From Lachnospiraceae bacterium (GTDB lineage Bacteria; Bacillota; Clostridia; Lachnospirales; Lachnospiraceae), in the NCBI GenBank assembly GCA_021769135.1, contig JAETTM010000032.1:1-45186 (forward strand): a stretch of 45,186 nucleotides of DNA, written 5' to 3'. The notes below the pieces were generated by a model. The model made no database searches, was not told where the DNA came from, and was given only the letters and a program-made list of their open reading frames with translations. Of the stretch, positions 35,235-45,186 are shown one piece after another (positions within the stretch are counted from its first letter, which is position 1; each line of letters begins with the position of its first letter). A program made the position numbers and the translations under genes.

Positions 35235-35263
35235 TTGAAATTTTATTGCATTTATATTAAGAT
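35235..35263 (+). promoter_or_regulatory. Candidate dnaA promoter
   Basis: TTGAAA (35235-35240) and TAAGAT (35258-35263) lie 17 bp apart, about 30 bases before the dnaA start. DnaA boxes just upstream suggest autoregulation. Confidence 0.55.
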
Positions 35264-35299
35264 AAATATACATGGTACGGAAAGGGAACGGTTGACTTT

Positions 35300-36652
35300 A
35301 TGGATTTCATTGAAAAAAATTGGGAATTAATCAAACAGACAATTAAAAAAGAATATGAATTATCTAATATATCCTACAATACCTGGATTGAAAAGCTTAA
35401 ATTCCATAGCTGTGAAAACGATATTATTACTATCACCATACCTTCCGAGCAGGCGCACGCCTTAAGTTATATTGCCAATAAATATAACAGCTATTTTAAA
35501 GTTACCATTTCAGAAATGATGGAACACGATTACGAAATAAATTTTATATTGGAAAAAGACATAAACGAAAACGAAGATTCCATGGCTCTAAAGCCTTATT
35601 ACAATATTAATTATGAAAAGGCGAACCTGAACCCTAAATACCGGTTTGACACTTTTGTCGTGGGAAGCAACAATAAATTTGCCCATTCCGCTTCCCTGGC
35701 CGTGGCGGAATCCCCCGGCAATACCTATAACCCCCTTTATTTATATGGAGGGGCCGGGTTGGGGAAAACCCATCTTATGCACTCCATTGGCCATTTTATT
35801 TTGAAACAGACGCCAAACAAAAAAGTCCTTTATGTGACTTCCGAGCAATTTACCAATGAAGTTATCAGTTCCATCCGGAGCGGTAATGCTGCGGACATGA
35901 CAAAGCTGAGGGAAAAATACAGGACGGTGGATGTGCTGTTAATCGACGATATCCAATTTATTATAGGAAAAGAAAGCACACAGGAAGAATTTTTCCATAC
36001 CTTCAATGTGCTTCATGCCGCGGAAAAGCAAATTATTATATCCTCCGATAAACCGCCGAAGGAAATGGAAACATTGGAAGAACGTTTCCGCTCAAGGTTT
36101 GAATGGGGGCTTATCGCTGATATACAGCCGCCGGATTATGAAACAAGGATGGCTATTCTGCAGAAAAATGCGGAGAACTTCAGCAAAAAAATAGACGACC
36201 AGGTTTTCAGCTACGTGGCTTCCAACATTAAATCGAATATAAGGGAGCTGGAAGGGGCTTTCAATAAAATTATAGCTTTCTCTAAATTAAATAACATAGA
36301 AATAGACCTTGAAATGGCGCAGGAGGCTTTAAAGGATATTATTTATCCGGACAAGCCAAAGGAAATAAGCCCTTCCATCATTATCAATGTGGTAGCGGAG
36401 CATTTCGGCGTCAGGCCCGAAGACATTACTTCCAAAAAACGCAACTCTGAATTTGTGGAACCAAGACAAGTGGTTATGTACCTTTGCCGTTCCATGACGG
36501 ACACTTCCTATCAAAGCATAGGGAAAATCCTTGGAAAAAAAGACCATACCACAATTATCCACGGAGTTAACAAAATAACCGATGAATTAAAAACAAACGA
36601 TGACCTGAAAAACAAAATTGAGATAATAAAAAAGAAAATAAGCCCATCGTAA
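35300..36652 (+). CDS. dnaA: Chromosomal replication initiator DnaA
   Basis: AAA+ initiator of 450 residues that binds DnaA boxes and opens the origin. The N-terminal domain I (1-90) recruits helicase; a short variable linker follows. The AAA+ core has YRFDTFVVGSNNKFAHSASLAVAE, Walker A GGAGLGKTHLMHSIG, Walker B VDVLLIDDIQFI and the arginine-finger region LEERFRSRFEWGL. The C-terminal domain IV carries the DNA-binding signature QSIGKILGKKDHTTIIHGV. All parts are intact. It lies between the two DnaA-box clusters. Confidence 0.98.
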   Translation: MDFIEKNWELIKQTIKKEYELSNISYNTWIEKLKFHSCENDIITITIPSEQAHALSYIANKYNSYFKVTISEMMEHDYEINFILEKDINENEDSMALKPYYNINYEKANLNPKYRFDTFVVGSNNKFAHSASLAVAESPGNTYNPLYLYGGAGLGKTHLMHSIGHFILKQTPNKKVLYVTSEQFTNEVISSIRSGNAADMTKLREKYRTVDVLLIDDIQFIIGKESTQEEFFHTFNVLHAAEKQIIISSDKPPKEMETLEERFRSRFEWGLIADIQPPDYETRMAILQKNAENFSKKIDDQVFSYVASNIKSNIRELEGAFNKIIAFSKLNNIEIDLEMAQEALKDIIYPDKPKEISPSIIINVVAEHFGVRPEDITSKKRNSEFVEPRQVVMYLCRSMTDTSYQSIGKILGKKDHTTIIHGVNKITDELKTNDDLKNKIEIIKKKISPS

Positions 36653-36671
36653 ATGATAAAAAAAGGATAGA

Positions 36672-36773
36672 TGTGAATAACTTAGGAAAAAAACAGAAGT
36701 TATATTTAGTTTTTCACATAGATAATGATTCCTTTTTTCCTTGAAAAATAGTATAATATTAATGTTATACACA
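36672..36773. other. Second DnaA-box cluster between dnaA and dnaN
   Basis: TTATTCACA on the minus strand (36672-36680) and TTATACACA on the plus strand (36765-36773) fit the DnaA-box consensus. With the cluster before dnaA this gives a bipartite origin like that of Bacillus subtilis. The AT-rich stretch at 36778-36830 is a candidate unwinding element. Confidence 0.7.
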
Positions 36774-36853
36774 TATCAACAGCCTTTAATATATATATTA
36801 ATAAATTCTTTCTTAATTTATTTCAAGCCTTTCGGGAAGGGAGCAGGGAAATT

Positions 36854-37963
36854 ATGAAATTAATTTTATCGAAAGCCAACTTGTTAAACGGGGTACAGAT
36901 TGTATCGAAAGCCGTTCCAAATAAAACTACAATGTCTATTTTAGAATGCATCTTAGTGGATGCACGGGGTGCCGACATTAAATTAATAGCCAACGATATG
37001 GAGTTGGGGATAGAAACGGTAATTGAAGGTAAGATTGAAGAAAAGGGAATTATAGCCCTGGATGCGAAAATATTCCTTGAGATTGTGAGAAAACTGCCGG
37101 ACAACGATATTACCATTGTTACCGATGAGAATTTTAAAACTACGATTACATGTGAAAAATCGAAGTTTAATATTATAGGCAAATCGGGGGAGGATTTCTC
37201 TTATCTGCCTGTTATCGAAAAAATCGATTCCATTATTGTTTCTCAGTTCACTTTAAAGGAAGTGGTAAGGCAGACGATTTTTTCCATTTCGGATAACGAC
37301 AATAATAAACTGATGACAGGGGAACTTTTTGAAATCAATGAAGATATTTTAAAAGTAGTTTCCTTGGATGGTCATAGGATATCTATCCGCAAGATAAGGC
37401 TGAAAAATTTTTATATGCCTAAGAAAGTAGTAGTTCCGGGAAAAACTTTGAACGAAATAAGCAAAATTTTATCCGGAGATATGGATAAGGATGTACATAT
37501 TTTCTTTACGGATAAGCATATCGTTTTCGAATTTGACAATACGACGGTAGTTTCACGCCTGATTGAAGGGGATTATTTTAAAATCGATCAGATGTTGTCC
37601 AGTGATTACGAGACGAAAGTAAGGATTAATAAAAAGGAATTCCTCAATTGTATCGACAGGGCGACCCTTCTCGTAAAAGAAGGGGATAAAAAGCCTATTA
37701 TTATCAATATAACCGACGGAATGATGGAACTTAAAATAAATTCCGCCGTGGGAAGTATGAATGAGGAAATAGATATTGATAAAAAAGGGAAAGACATTAT
37801 GATTGGATTCAATCCGAAATTCCTTATCGACGCTTTGAGGGTAATCGACGACGAAGAAGTTGATATTTATTTGGTGAATCCAAAAGCCCCTTGCTTTATC
37901 AGGGATTCCGATGAAAAATATATTTATCTTATTTTGCCGGTGAACTTTACAACCGTAAATTAG
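36854..37963 (+). CDS. dnaN: DNA polymerase III beta subunit (sliding clamp)
   Basis: A 369-residue ring-forming processivity clamp. It starts MKLILSKANLLNGVQIVSKAVPNKTTMSILECILVDA, typical of Firmicute DnaN, and ends IRDSDEKYIYLILPVNF, the LPV/M-x-x pocket region. Three similar clamp domains of about 120 residues fill the length. An AAGGGAGCAGGG ribosome binding site precedes the ATG. It lies downstream of dnaA in the canonical order. Confidence 0.97.
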   Translation: MKLILSKANLLNGVQIVSKAVPNKTTMSILECILVDARGADIKLIANDMELGIETVIEGKIEEKGIIALDAKIFLEIVRKLPDNDITIVTDENFKTTITCEKSKFNIIGKSGEDFSYLPVIEKIDSIIVSQFTLKEVVRQTIFSISDNDNNKLMTGELFEINEDILKVVSLDGHRISIRKIRLKNFYMPKKVVVPGKTLNEISKILSGDMDKDVHIFFTDKHIVFEFDNTTVVSRLIEGDYFKIDQMLSSDYETKVRINKKEFLNCIDRATLLVKEGDKKPIIINITDGMMELKINSAVGSMNEEIDIDKKGKDIMIGFNPKFLIDALRVIDDEEVDIYLVNPKAPCFIRDSDEKYIYLILPVNFTTVN

Positions 37964-38032
37964 CGTACCGATATTTTAAAATTTTATCTGATTAGAAAAT
38001 GGCATATAAGGGAAAGATTAAAAAGGGAAAAT

Positions 38033-38242
38033 ATGGAAATAATAAAAATTAAGGATGATTTTATAAAGCTTGGACAGGTTCTTAAATTAGCGGGTTGGGT
38101 CGGAAGCGGCGTAGATGCCAAAACGGTTATTTTAGATGGACAAGTAAAAGTAAATGGGGAATGTGTGCTTCAAAGAGGTAAAAAAATATATCATGGGGAT
38201 ATTGTGGAATTCGATGGAAATTCATTGAAAGTGGAGAATTAA
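38033..38242 (+). CDS. yaaA: S4-domain RNA-binding protein YaaA/RlbA
   Basis: A 69-residue S4 domain: IKIKDDFIKLGQVLKLAGWVGSGVDAKTVILDGQVKVNGECVLQRGKKIYHGDIVEFDG. This small protein always sits between dnaN and recF in Firmicutes and has been linked to ribosome assembly. AAAGGG precedes the ATG. The spacing to recF is 26 bases, so it is probably co-transcribed. Confidence 0.93.
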   Translation: MEIIKIKDDFIKLGQVLKLAGWVGSGVDAKTVILDGQVKVNGECVLQRGKKIYHGDIVEFDGNSLKVEN

Positions 38243-38268
38243 TTCCAATTTGACAAAAGGTGTAATAT

Positions 38269-39348
38269 ATGATTATAAAATCGTTGGAACTGATGAATTT
38301 CAGGAATTATGAGTTTTTGGATTTGAAGTTCAGTGGAGGAACCAATATTCTGTATGGTGATAACGCGCAGGGAAAGACGAATGTGCTGGAAGCGATTTAT
38401 CTGTCTGCTACTACGAAATCACATAAAGGAAGCAAAGATAGGGATATTGTAAGTTTTGGTAAAGAAGAAGCCCATATAAGGGCTTATCTTGAAAAAGAAG
38501 GAAATGAATATAAGATAGACATGCATCTTCGTAAAAACAAGTCTAAAGGAGTTGCTGTTGACGGGCAAAAATTAAAAAAGGCGGCAGAACTTTTAGGTTT
38601 ATTGAATGTTGTCTTTTTTTCCCCTGAAGATTTGAGCATAATTAAAAATGGTCCTGCTGAAAGAAGAAGATTTGTGGATATGGAACTTTGCCAGCTGGAT
38701 AATTTTTATCTGTATAATCTGAATCATTATAATAAAATTGTCAATCAGAGAAATAAACTATTAAAAGATATGTATTTCAATCCCCAGCTGAAAGATACCT
38801 TGAATATATGGGATTCCCAATTAGTCTCTTTTGGGAGCAAGATTATAGAAAGACGGCGTGTTTTCATAAACCAGCTGAATGAAATCATATATGGGATACA
38901 TAAAAAATTATCGGGGGATAAAGAGGAACTTGTGATTCATTATGAGCCGGATGTGGAAATTGAAAATTTTGAGGATACTTTGAAAAACAGCCAGGAAAAG
39001 GATATAAAGTTGAAACAGACCCATGTAGGCCCTCATAGGGACGATTTTTCCTTTATAGCTGATAATATAGATATCCGTAAGTTTGGTTCCCAGGGACAGC
39101 AGAGGACAGCCGCTTTATCTTTAAAGCTTTCGGAAATAGAGCTGGTAAAGAAAATAACAAAAGATACTCCGGTACTGTTGCTGGATGATGTCTTGTCGGA
39201 GTTGGATAGCAGCAGGCAGAATTATCTTTTGAACAGTATAGGGGATATACAAACCATTATAACTTGTACCGGTTTGGACGAGTTCGTCAATAACCGGTTT
39301 GAAATAGATAAAGTATTTAAAGTGGTGGAAGGAACGATACAGGAGTAA
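38269..39348 (+). CDS. recF: DNA replication and repair protein RecF
   Basis: SMC-like ATPase of 359 residues that loads RecA at gaps. Walker A is YGDNAQGKTNVLEAI (residues about 30-44), the signature is FGSQGQQRTAALSLKLSE, and Walker B is PVLLLDDVLSELD. IKSLELMNFRNYEFLDLKF at the start is typical. AAAGGTG precedes the ATG. Upstream is yaaA and downstream gyrB, the conserved order. Confidence 0.97.
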   Translation: MIIKSLELMNFRNYEFLDLKFSGGTNILYGDNAQGKTNVLEAIYLSATTKSHKGSKDRDIVSFGKEEAHIRAYLEKEGNEYKIDMHLRKNKSKGVAVDGQKLKKAAELLGLLNVVFFSPEDLSIIKNGPAERRRFVDMELCQLDNFYLYNLNHYNKIVNQRNKLLKDMYFNPQLKDTLNIWDSQLVSFGSKIIERRRVFINQLNEIIYGIHKKLSGDKEELVIHYEPDVEIENFEDTLKNSQEKDIKLKQTHVGPHRDDFSFIADNIDIRKFGSQGQQRTAALSLKLSEIELVKKITKDTPVLLLDDVLSELDSSRQNYLLNSIGDIQTIITCTGLDEFVNNRFEIDKVFKVVEGTIQE

Positions 39349-39377
39349 AATGGCTTTTGGCCAAAATACCCCTATAA

Positions 39378-41354
<1,977 letters not shown>

Positions 41355-41418
41355 TGACTATATATAATTTAAACATAAAAGTGAGATGCATAAAAACCGC
41401 ACAGAAGTGGAGTAATTG

Positions 41419-43995
41419 ATGGAAGATAATATTTTTGATAAAATCCATGAAGTGGATTTGAAAAAAACGATGGAAAACTCTTATATAGATTATGCTATGA
41501 GCGTTATCGCTTCCAGGGCATTGCCTGATGTAAGGGATGGGTTAAAGCCGGTACAGAGAAGAGTTCTGTATTCCATGATAGAATTAAATAACGGCCCCGA
41601 TAAGCCCCATAGGAAATGCGCCCGTATCGTAGGTGATACAATGGGTAAATATCATCCCCACGGAGACAGTTCCATTTATGGTGCGCTTGTTAATATGGCG
41701 CAGCCCTGGTCCACCCATTATCCTTTGGTGGACGGCCATGGAAATTTTGGTTCTGTGGATGGAGATGGAGCCGCTGCTATGCGTTATACGGAAGCAAGGC
41801 TGTCAAAAATCTCCATGGAAATGCTTGCCGATATCAATAAAGATACAGTAGATTTCGTTCCTAACTTTGACGAAACGGAAAAAGAGCCTTCTGTCCTTCC
41901 CAGCCGTTTTCCTAACCTTCTTGTTAACGGCACGACCGGCATTGCCGTTGGTATGGCTACAAATATACCCCCTCATAATTTAAGGGAGGTTATAAGCGCT
42001 GTCGTTAAAATTATAGATAACCGGATAGAAGAGGACAGGGATACGGAAATAGAAGAAATCCTTTCTATAGTAAAGGCGCCTGATTTTCCTACCGGAGGAA
42101 TCATATTAGGAACAAGGGGCAGCGAAGAGGCGTATAGGACCGGAAGAGGAAAAGTAAGGGTACGCGCCGTAACGGATATAGAAACCATGCCTAACGGAAA
42201 AAGCCGTATTATAGTAACAGAACTGCCTTATATGGTAAATAAGGCCAACCTTATACTTAAGATTGCCGAATTGGTAAAATTAAAGAAAATAGATGGGATT
42301 ACCGACCTTCGGGATGAATCCGACAGGGAAGGCATGAGGATTGTAATTGAACTCAGGCGGGATGCCAATGCCAATGTTATTATAAACCAGCTTTATAAGC
42401 ATACCCAGATGCAGGATACCTTCGGCATTATAATGCTTGCATTGGTCAACAATGAGCCAAAGGTTATGAATCTTCTCGATATGCTTACGAATTATCTTGC
42501 CCATCAAGAAGAAGTGGTAACGAGAAGGACAAAATATGATTTAAATAAAGCGGAAGAAAGAGACCATATTTTACAGGGGTTGTTGATTGCCCTTGACCAC
42601 ATCGATGAAGTAATCCAGATAATAAGGAGCAGCGAAAACGTACAAACGGCGAAGGAAAGGCTGATTGAACGTTTTGGTTTCAGCGATGCCCAGGCGCAGG
42701 CTATTGTGGATATGAGGCTGCGCACCCTGACCGGATTGGAAAGGGATAAAATTGAAAATGAACATAAGGAACTGTTGGCTAAAATAGCGGAATTGAAGGC
42801 GATTCTGGCCGACAGGAAGCTGCTGCTTGGGGTAATCAAGGACGAAATATCCATTATTTCCGATAAATATGGCGATGACAGGAAAAGTACAATTGGTTTC
42901 GATGCCTATGATATTTCCATGGAAGATTTAATACCGAAAGACAATACGGTAATCGCCATGACCAGCCTTGGTTATATAAAAAGGATGACTATCGATAACT
43001 TTAAGAGCCAGAATAGGGGCGGTAAAGGAATAAAGGGGATGCAGACCATAGATGAGGATTATATTGAAGACTTGCTTATGACTACAACCCATCATTATAT
43101 TATGTTTTTTACGAATTACGGAAGGGTTTACAGGCTGAAAGCTTATGAAATACCGGAAGCCAGCAGGACCGCCAGAGGAACGGCTATTATAAATCTTCTG
43201 CAGCTCAACCCTGGGGAAAAGATATCCGCTATTATTCCCATTAAGGATTATGAAAACAATAAGAATCTTTTCATGGCAACAAAAAAAGGTATCGTAAAGA
43301 AGACCCATATCATTGAATATAGTAATGTAAGGAAAAATGGGCTGGCAGCTATTAATCTTCGTGAAGACGATGAATTAATTGAAGTTAAAATAACCGATCA
43401 AAATACTGATATTTTCCTTGTGACGAAACATGGGGTATGTATCCGGTTTAAAGAAACGGATGTAAGGTCTACAGGAAGAATGTCCATGGGCGTAATTGGA
43501 ATGAACCTGAATGACGGGGATGAAGTGGTAGGCATGCAGCTGGACCACCAAGGGGATTCCCTGCTTATCGTATCGGAAAACGGTATGGGCAAGAGGACCT
43601 ATCTGGAAGAATTTTCGGTTCAAAAAAGGGGAGGAAAAGGCGTTAAATGCTATAAAATTACAGAAAAGACAGGATATGTAGTGGGAGTAAAGGGAGTTAA
43701 CGATGACCATGAAATTATGATGATTACCAATTTAGGTACTATCATACAATTGAGGATGGAGGATATTTCCACTCTTGGCAGAGTTACCTCCGGCGTTAAA
43801 ATGATAAATCTCGATGAGGGATCAAAGGTAGCTAAAATAGCTAAAGTAAGGGAAAAGGTATCGGATGGGGATCATGAATTCGATAATTTTGAAGATGCCT
43901 TGGAAGATATACCTGAAAACGAAAAACATCCTGAGATTCCTGATGGCGAAGAAGAGGTTACCTTGCCAAAGGAAGAAAAGGAAGAGAATGAATGA
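41419..43995 (+). CDS. gyrA: DNA gyrase subunit A
   Basis: DNA-cleaving subunit of gyrase, 858 residues from the ATG at 41419 (a TTG lies one codon earlier). Catalytic Tyr123 is in [12 protein letters not shown]. The quinolone pocket reads [17 protein letters not shown]: Ser84 corresponds to Escherichia coli Ser83, while position 88, equivalent to Asp87, is Gly. The C-terminal pinwheel has six blades, with QKRGGKG as the GyrA box. The final 45 residues are highly acidic. A strong hairpin follows the gene. Confidence 0.98.
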   Translation: MEDNIFDKIHEVDLKKTMENSYIDYAMSVIASRALPDVRDGLKPVQRRVLYSMIELNNGPDKPHRKCARIVGDTMGKYHPHGDSSIYGALVNMAQPWSTHYPLVDGHGNFGSVDGDGAAAMRYTEARLSKISMEMLADINKDTVDFVPNFDETEKEPSVLPSRFPNLLVNGTTGIAVGMATNIPPHNLREVISAVVKIIDNRIEEDRDTEIEEILSIVKAPDFPTGGIILGTRGSEEAYRTGRGKVRVRAVTDIETMPNGKSRIIVTELPYMVNKANLILKIAELVKLKKIDGITDLRDESDREGMRIVIELRRDANANVIINQLYKHTQMQDTFGIIMLALVNNEPKVMNLLDMLTNYLAHQEEVVTRRTKYDLNKAEERDHILQGLLIALDHIDEVIQIIRSSENVQTAKERLIERFGFSDAQAQAIVDMRLRTLTGLERDKIENEHKELLAKIAELKAILADRKLLLGVIKDEISIISDKYGDDRKSTIGFDAYDISMEDLIPKDNTVIAMTSLGYIKRMTIDNFKSQNRGGKGIKGMQTIDEDYIEDLLMTTTHHYIMFFTNYGRVYRLKAYEIPEASRTARGTAIINLLQLNPGEKISAIIPIKDYENNKNLFMATKKGIVKKTHIIEYSNVRKNGLAAINLREDDELIEVKITDQNTDIFLVTKHGVCIRFKETDVRSTGRMSMGVIGMNLNDGDEVVGMQLDHQGDSLLIVSENGMGKRTYLEEFSVQKRGGKGVKCYKITEKTGYVVGVKGVNDDHEIMMITNLGTIIQLRMEDISTLGRVTSGVKMINLDEGSKVAKIAKVREKVSDGDHEFDNFEDALEDIPENEKHPEIPDGEEEVTLPKEEKEENE

Positions 43996-44024
43996 TATTT
44001 GAATAAAGTATCGGAACAGTAATG

Positions 44025-44072
44025 GGGCGGCGGCAAAACAGTAAATGAAAATACTGAATTTTGCCGCCGCCC
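44025..44072. terminator. Strong terminator after gyrA
   Basis: A perfect 14-bp stem GGGCGGCGGCAAAA (44025-44038) with TTTTGCCGCCGCCC (44059-44072) encloses a smaller CAGTA/TACTG stem. It is symmetric, so it could work in both directions. The rest of the 226-base gap to the next gene shows nothing else. Confidence 0.8.
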
Positions 44073-44221
44073 TATCAAATACATTTTTAAATTAAAAAAT
44101 GTCCTTTTATTTTTCTTTATAATAGGCTACAATAATCAAAGAATCAAAAGCAAAAAAGTTCAATGCTTACAGATATTAAAAATGTAAAAATTTGTGTAAA
44201 AAGCACGGAAACGGGGATAAA

Positions 44222-45184
44222 ATGGAAGTAATTATTCAATTTGGGTTATTGGCTGTAGGTTTTTTATTATTAATAAAAGGCGCGGACTGGTTTGTAGGAG
44301 GGGCTTCTAAAATTGCGGACAAGTTTGGGATTCCCCAGTTGATTATCGGCCTGACAATAGTGGCAATGGGAACCAGCGCGCCGGAAGCGGCTGTAAGCAT
44401 ATCGGCAGCAGTAAAAAATACAGCGGAAAATAATAGCGCGGCGATTGCTATCGGGAATATCCTTGGAAGCAATATTTTGAATGTGCTGCTTATTCTTGGC
44501 GTTACTGCGGTAATTGTTTCCATTCCGGTGCAATTATCGACGGTAAAATATGAAATTCCTTTTATGATAATTATTACTTGCCTTTTGGCCGGAATAGGGT
44601 ACTTTAAAGGGTATCTTGGAAAGATAGACGGGATTATTTTATGGATTTTTATGATTATTTATTTTGTTTATTTGATTTTAATGGCAAAGAAGGGGCAAAT
44701 CAGCGTTGGATTAGAGGAAGGGGAAATAAAGGTAAATGAGAATATCTTTATGCTTTTGGTCCTTCTGGTAATAGGGATTATTGCAATTGTAGCCGGGAGC
44801 AATATTGCGGTGGATGCAGCTACGGCATTAGCCAGGATATTTGGAATGAATGAGCGCCTGATTGGGCTGACTATTGTAGCGTTCGGCACATCTCTTCCGG
44901 AATTGATTACTTCCATTACCGCTGCCATGAAGAAGAAGGCGGATATTGCAGTTGGGAATATTGTAGGCAGCAATATTTTTAATATATTGTTTGTAATAGG
45001 TACTACATCATTAATTACCGATGTACCATATAATTACTCTTTTAATTTTGATAGTGTCGTTTGTATTATCACTTCGGTTGTCTTGTTTATTTGCGTATTT
45101 AAAAATAAGAAATTAAACCGCGCCCATGGTGCAATATTGCTGTGCATGCTTTTTGCTTATTATGGGAAGCTGATTTTCTTTTGA
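44222..45184 (+). CDS. CaCA-family sodium/calcium antiporter
   Basis: A 320-residue integral membrane exchanger of the YrbG type with about ten hydrophobic segments. The two inverted alpha repeats are clear: GLTIVAMGTSAPEAAVSI with IGNILGSNILNVLLILG, and GLTIVAFGTSLPELITSI with VGNIVGSNIFNILFVIG. The paired acidic residues in the GTSxPE motifs bind the cation. I start at the ATG at 44222 after GGGGAT; the frame opens at a GTG at 44192. The stop codon falls two bases before the window end. Calcium or sodium export is expected; the ion is inferred from the family. Confidence 0.93.
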   Translation: MEVIIQFGLLAVGFLLLIKGADWFVGGASKIADKFGIPQLIIGLTIVAMGTSAPEAAVSISAAVKNTAENNSAAIAIGNILGSNILNVLLILGVTAVIVSIPVQLSTVKYEIPFMIIITCLLAGIGYFKGYLGKIDGIILWIFMIIYFVYLILMAKKGQISVGLEEGEIKVNENIFMLLVLLVIGIIAIVAGSNIAVDAATALARIFGMNERLIGLTIVAFGTSLPELITSITAAMKKKADIAVGNIVGSNIFNILFVIGTTSLITDVPYNYSFNFDSVVCIITSVVLFICVFKNKKLNRAHGAILLCMLFAYYGKLIFF

Positions 45185-45186
45185 TT

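Noticed and set aside
39354-39365. TTTTGGCCAAAA palindrome after recF
   Set aside because: A 12-bp symmetric AT-rich word with no loop; not a terminator and likely chance.

Overview
The window is an origin-of-replication neighbourhood from a low-G+C Firmicute, most likely a Clostridia member of the Lachnospiraceae. The support is the order rpmH-oriC-dnaA-dnaN-yaaA-recF-gyrB-gyrA on one side and rnpA-yidD-yidC-jag-mnmE-mnmG ... rsmG ... parA-parB on the other, DUF3881 and DUF4446 genes beside serS and parB, a YesMN-type two-component pair, and AT-rich non-coding DNA. The origin lies at about 35 kb. It has seven DnaA boxes upstream of dnaA and two between dnaA and dnaN. Nearly all core genes point away from it on both sides.

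Left end (1-4.4 kb): accessory DNA of mixed composition. It holds a membrane-bound LuxR-type regulator, a small unknown protein divergent from an XRE regulator whose start looks frameshifted, and a G+C-rich plasmid-type segregation pair (ParR-like and N-terminally truncated ParM-like). This stretch stops at a tRNA-Arg(CCT), with a decayed second tRNA-Arg copy just beyond. It looks like the remnant of an integrated element. From 4.6 to 12.2 kb come DUF3881, serS, an HD-GYP protein, DUF4446, parB and parA, a parS cluster, and a DegS/DegU-like two-component operon, all leftward.

Middle (12.3-28.5 kb): an alpha/beta hydrolase, a palindromic repeat element of about 200 bp, a membrane-anchored GLUG-repeat/LysM protein, and rsmG. 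Between rsmG and mnmG sits an 11.7-kb rightward locus, head-on to replication: AraC-type response regulator, YesM-type histidine kinase, two sugar ABC permeases, a lipoprotein binding protein, a sulfatase, a GH29 alpha-L-fucosidase and a large transglutaminase-like protein. None of the three enzymes has a signal peptide. The inferred role is sensing and uptake of a sulfated, fucosylated host-type glycan or glycopeptide, followed by dismantling in the cytosol. A tandem direct repeat upstream of the first permease is a good candidate binding site for the response regulator.

Right part (28.5-45 kb): the conserved mnmG-mnmE-jag-yidC-yidD-rnpA-rpmH genes on the minus strand, the origin, then dnaA to gyrA on the plus strand, a strong terminator, and a CaCA-family sodium/calcium exchanger. 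Functions are assigned from recognisable motifs and gene order only; no database search was run.
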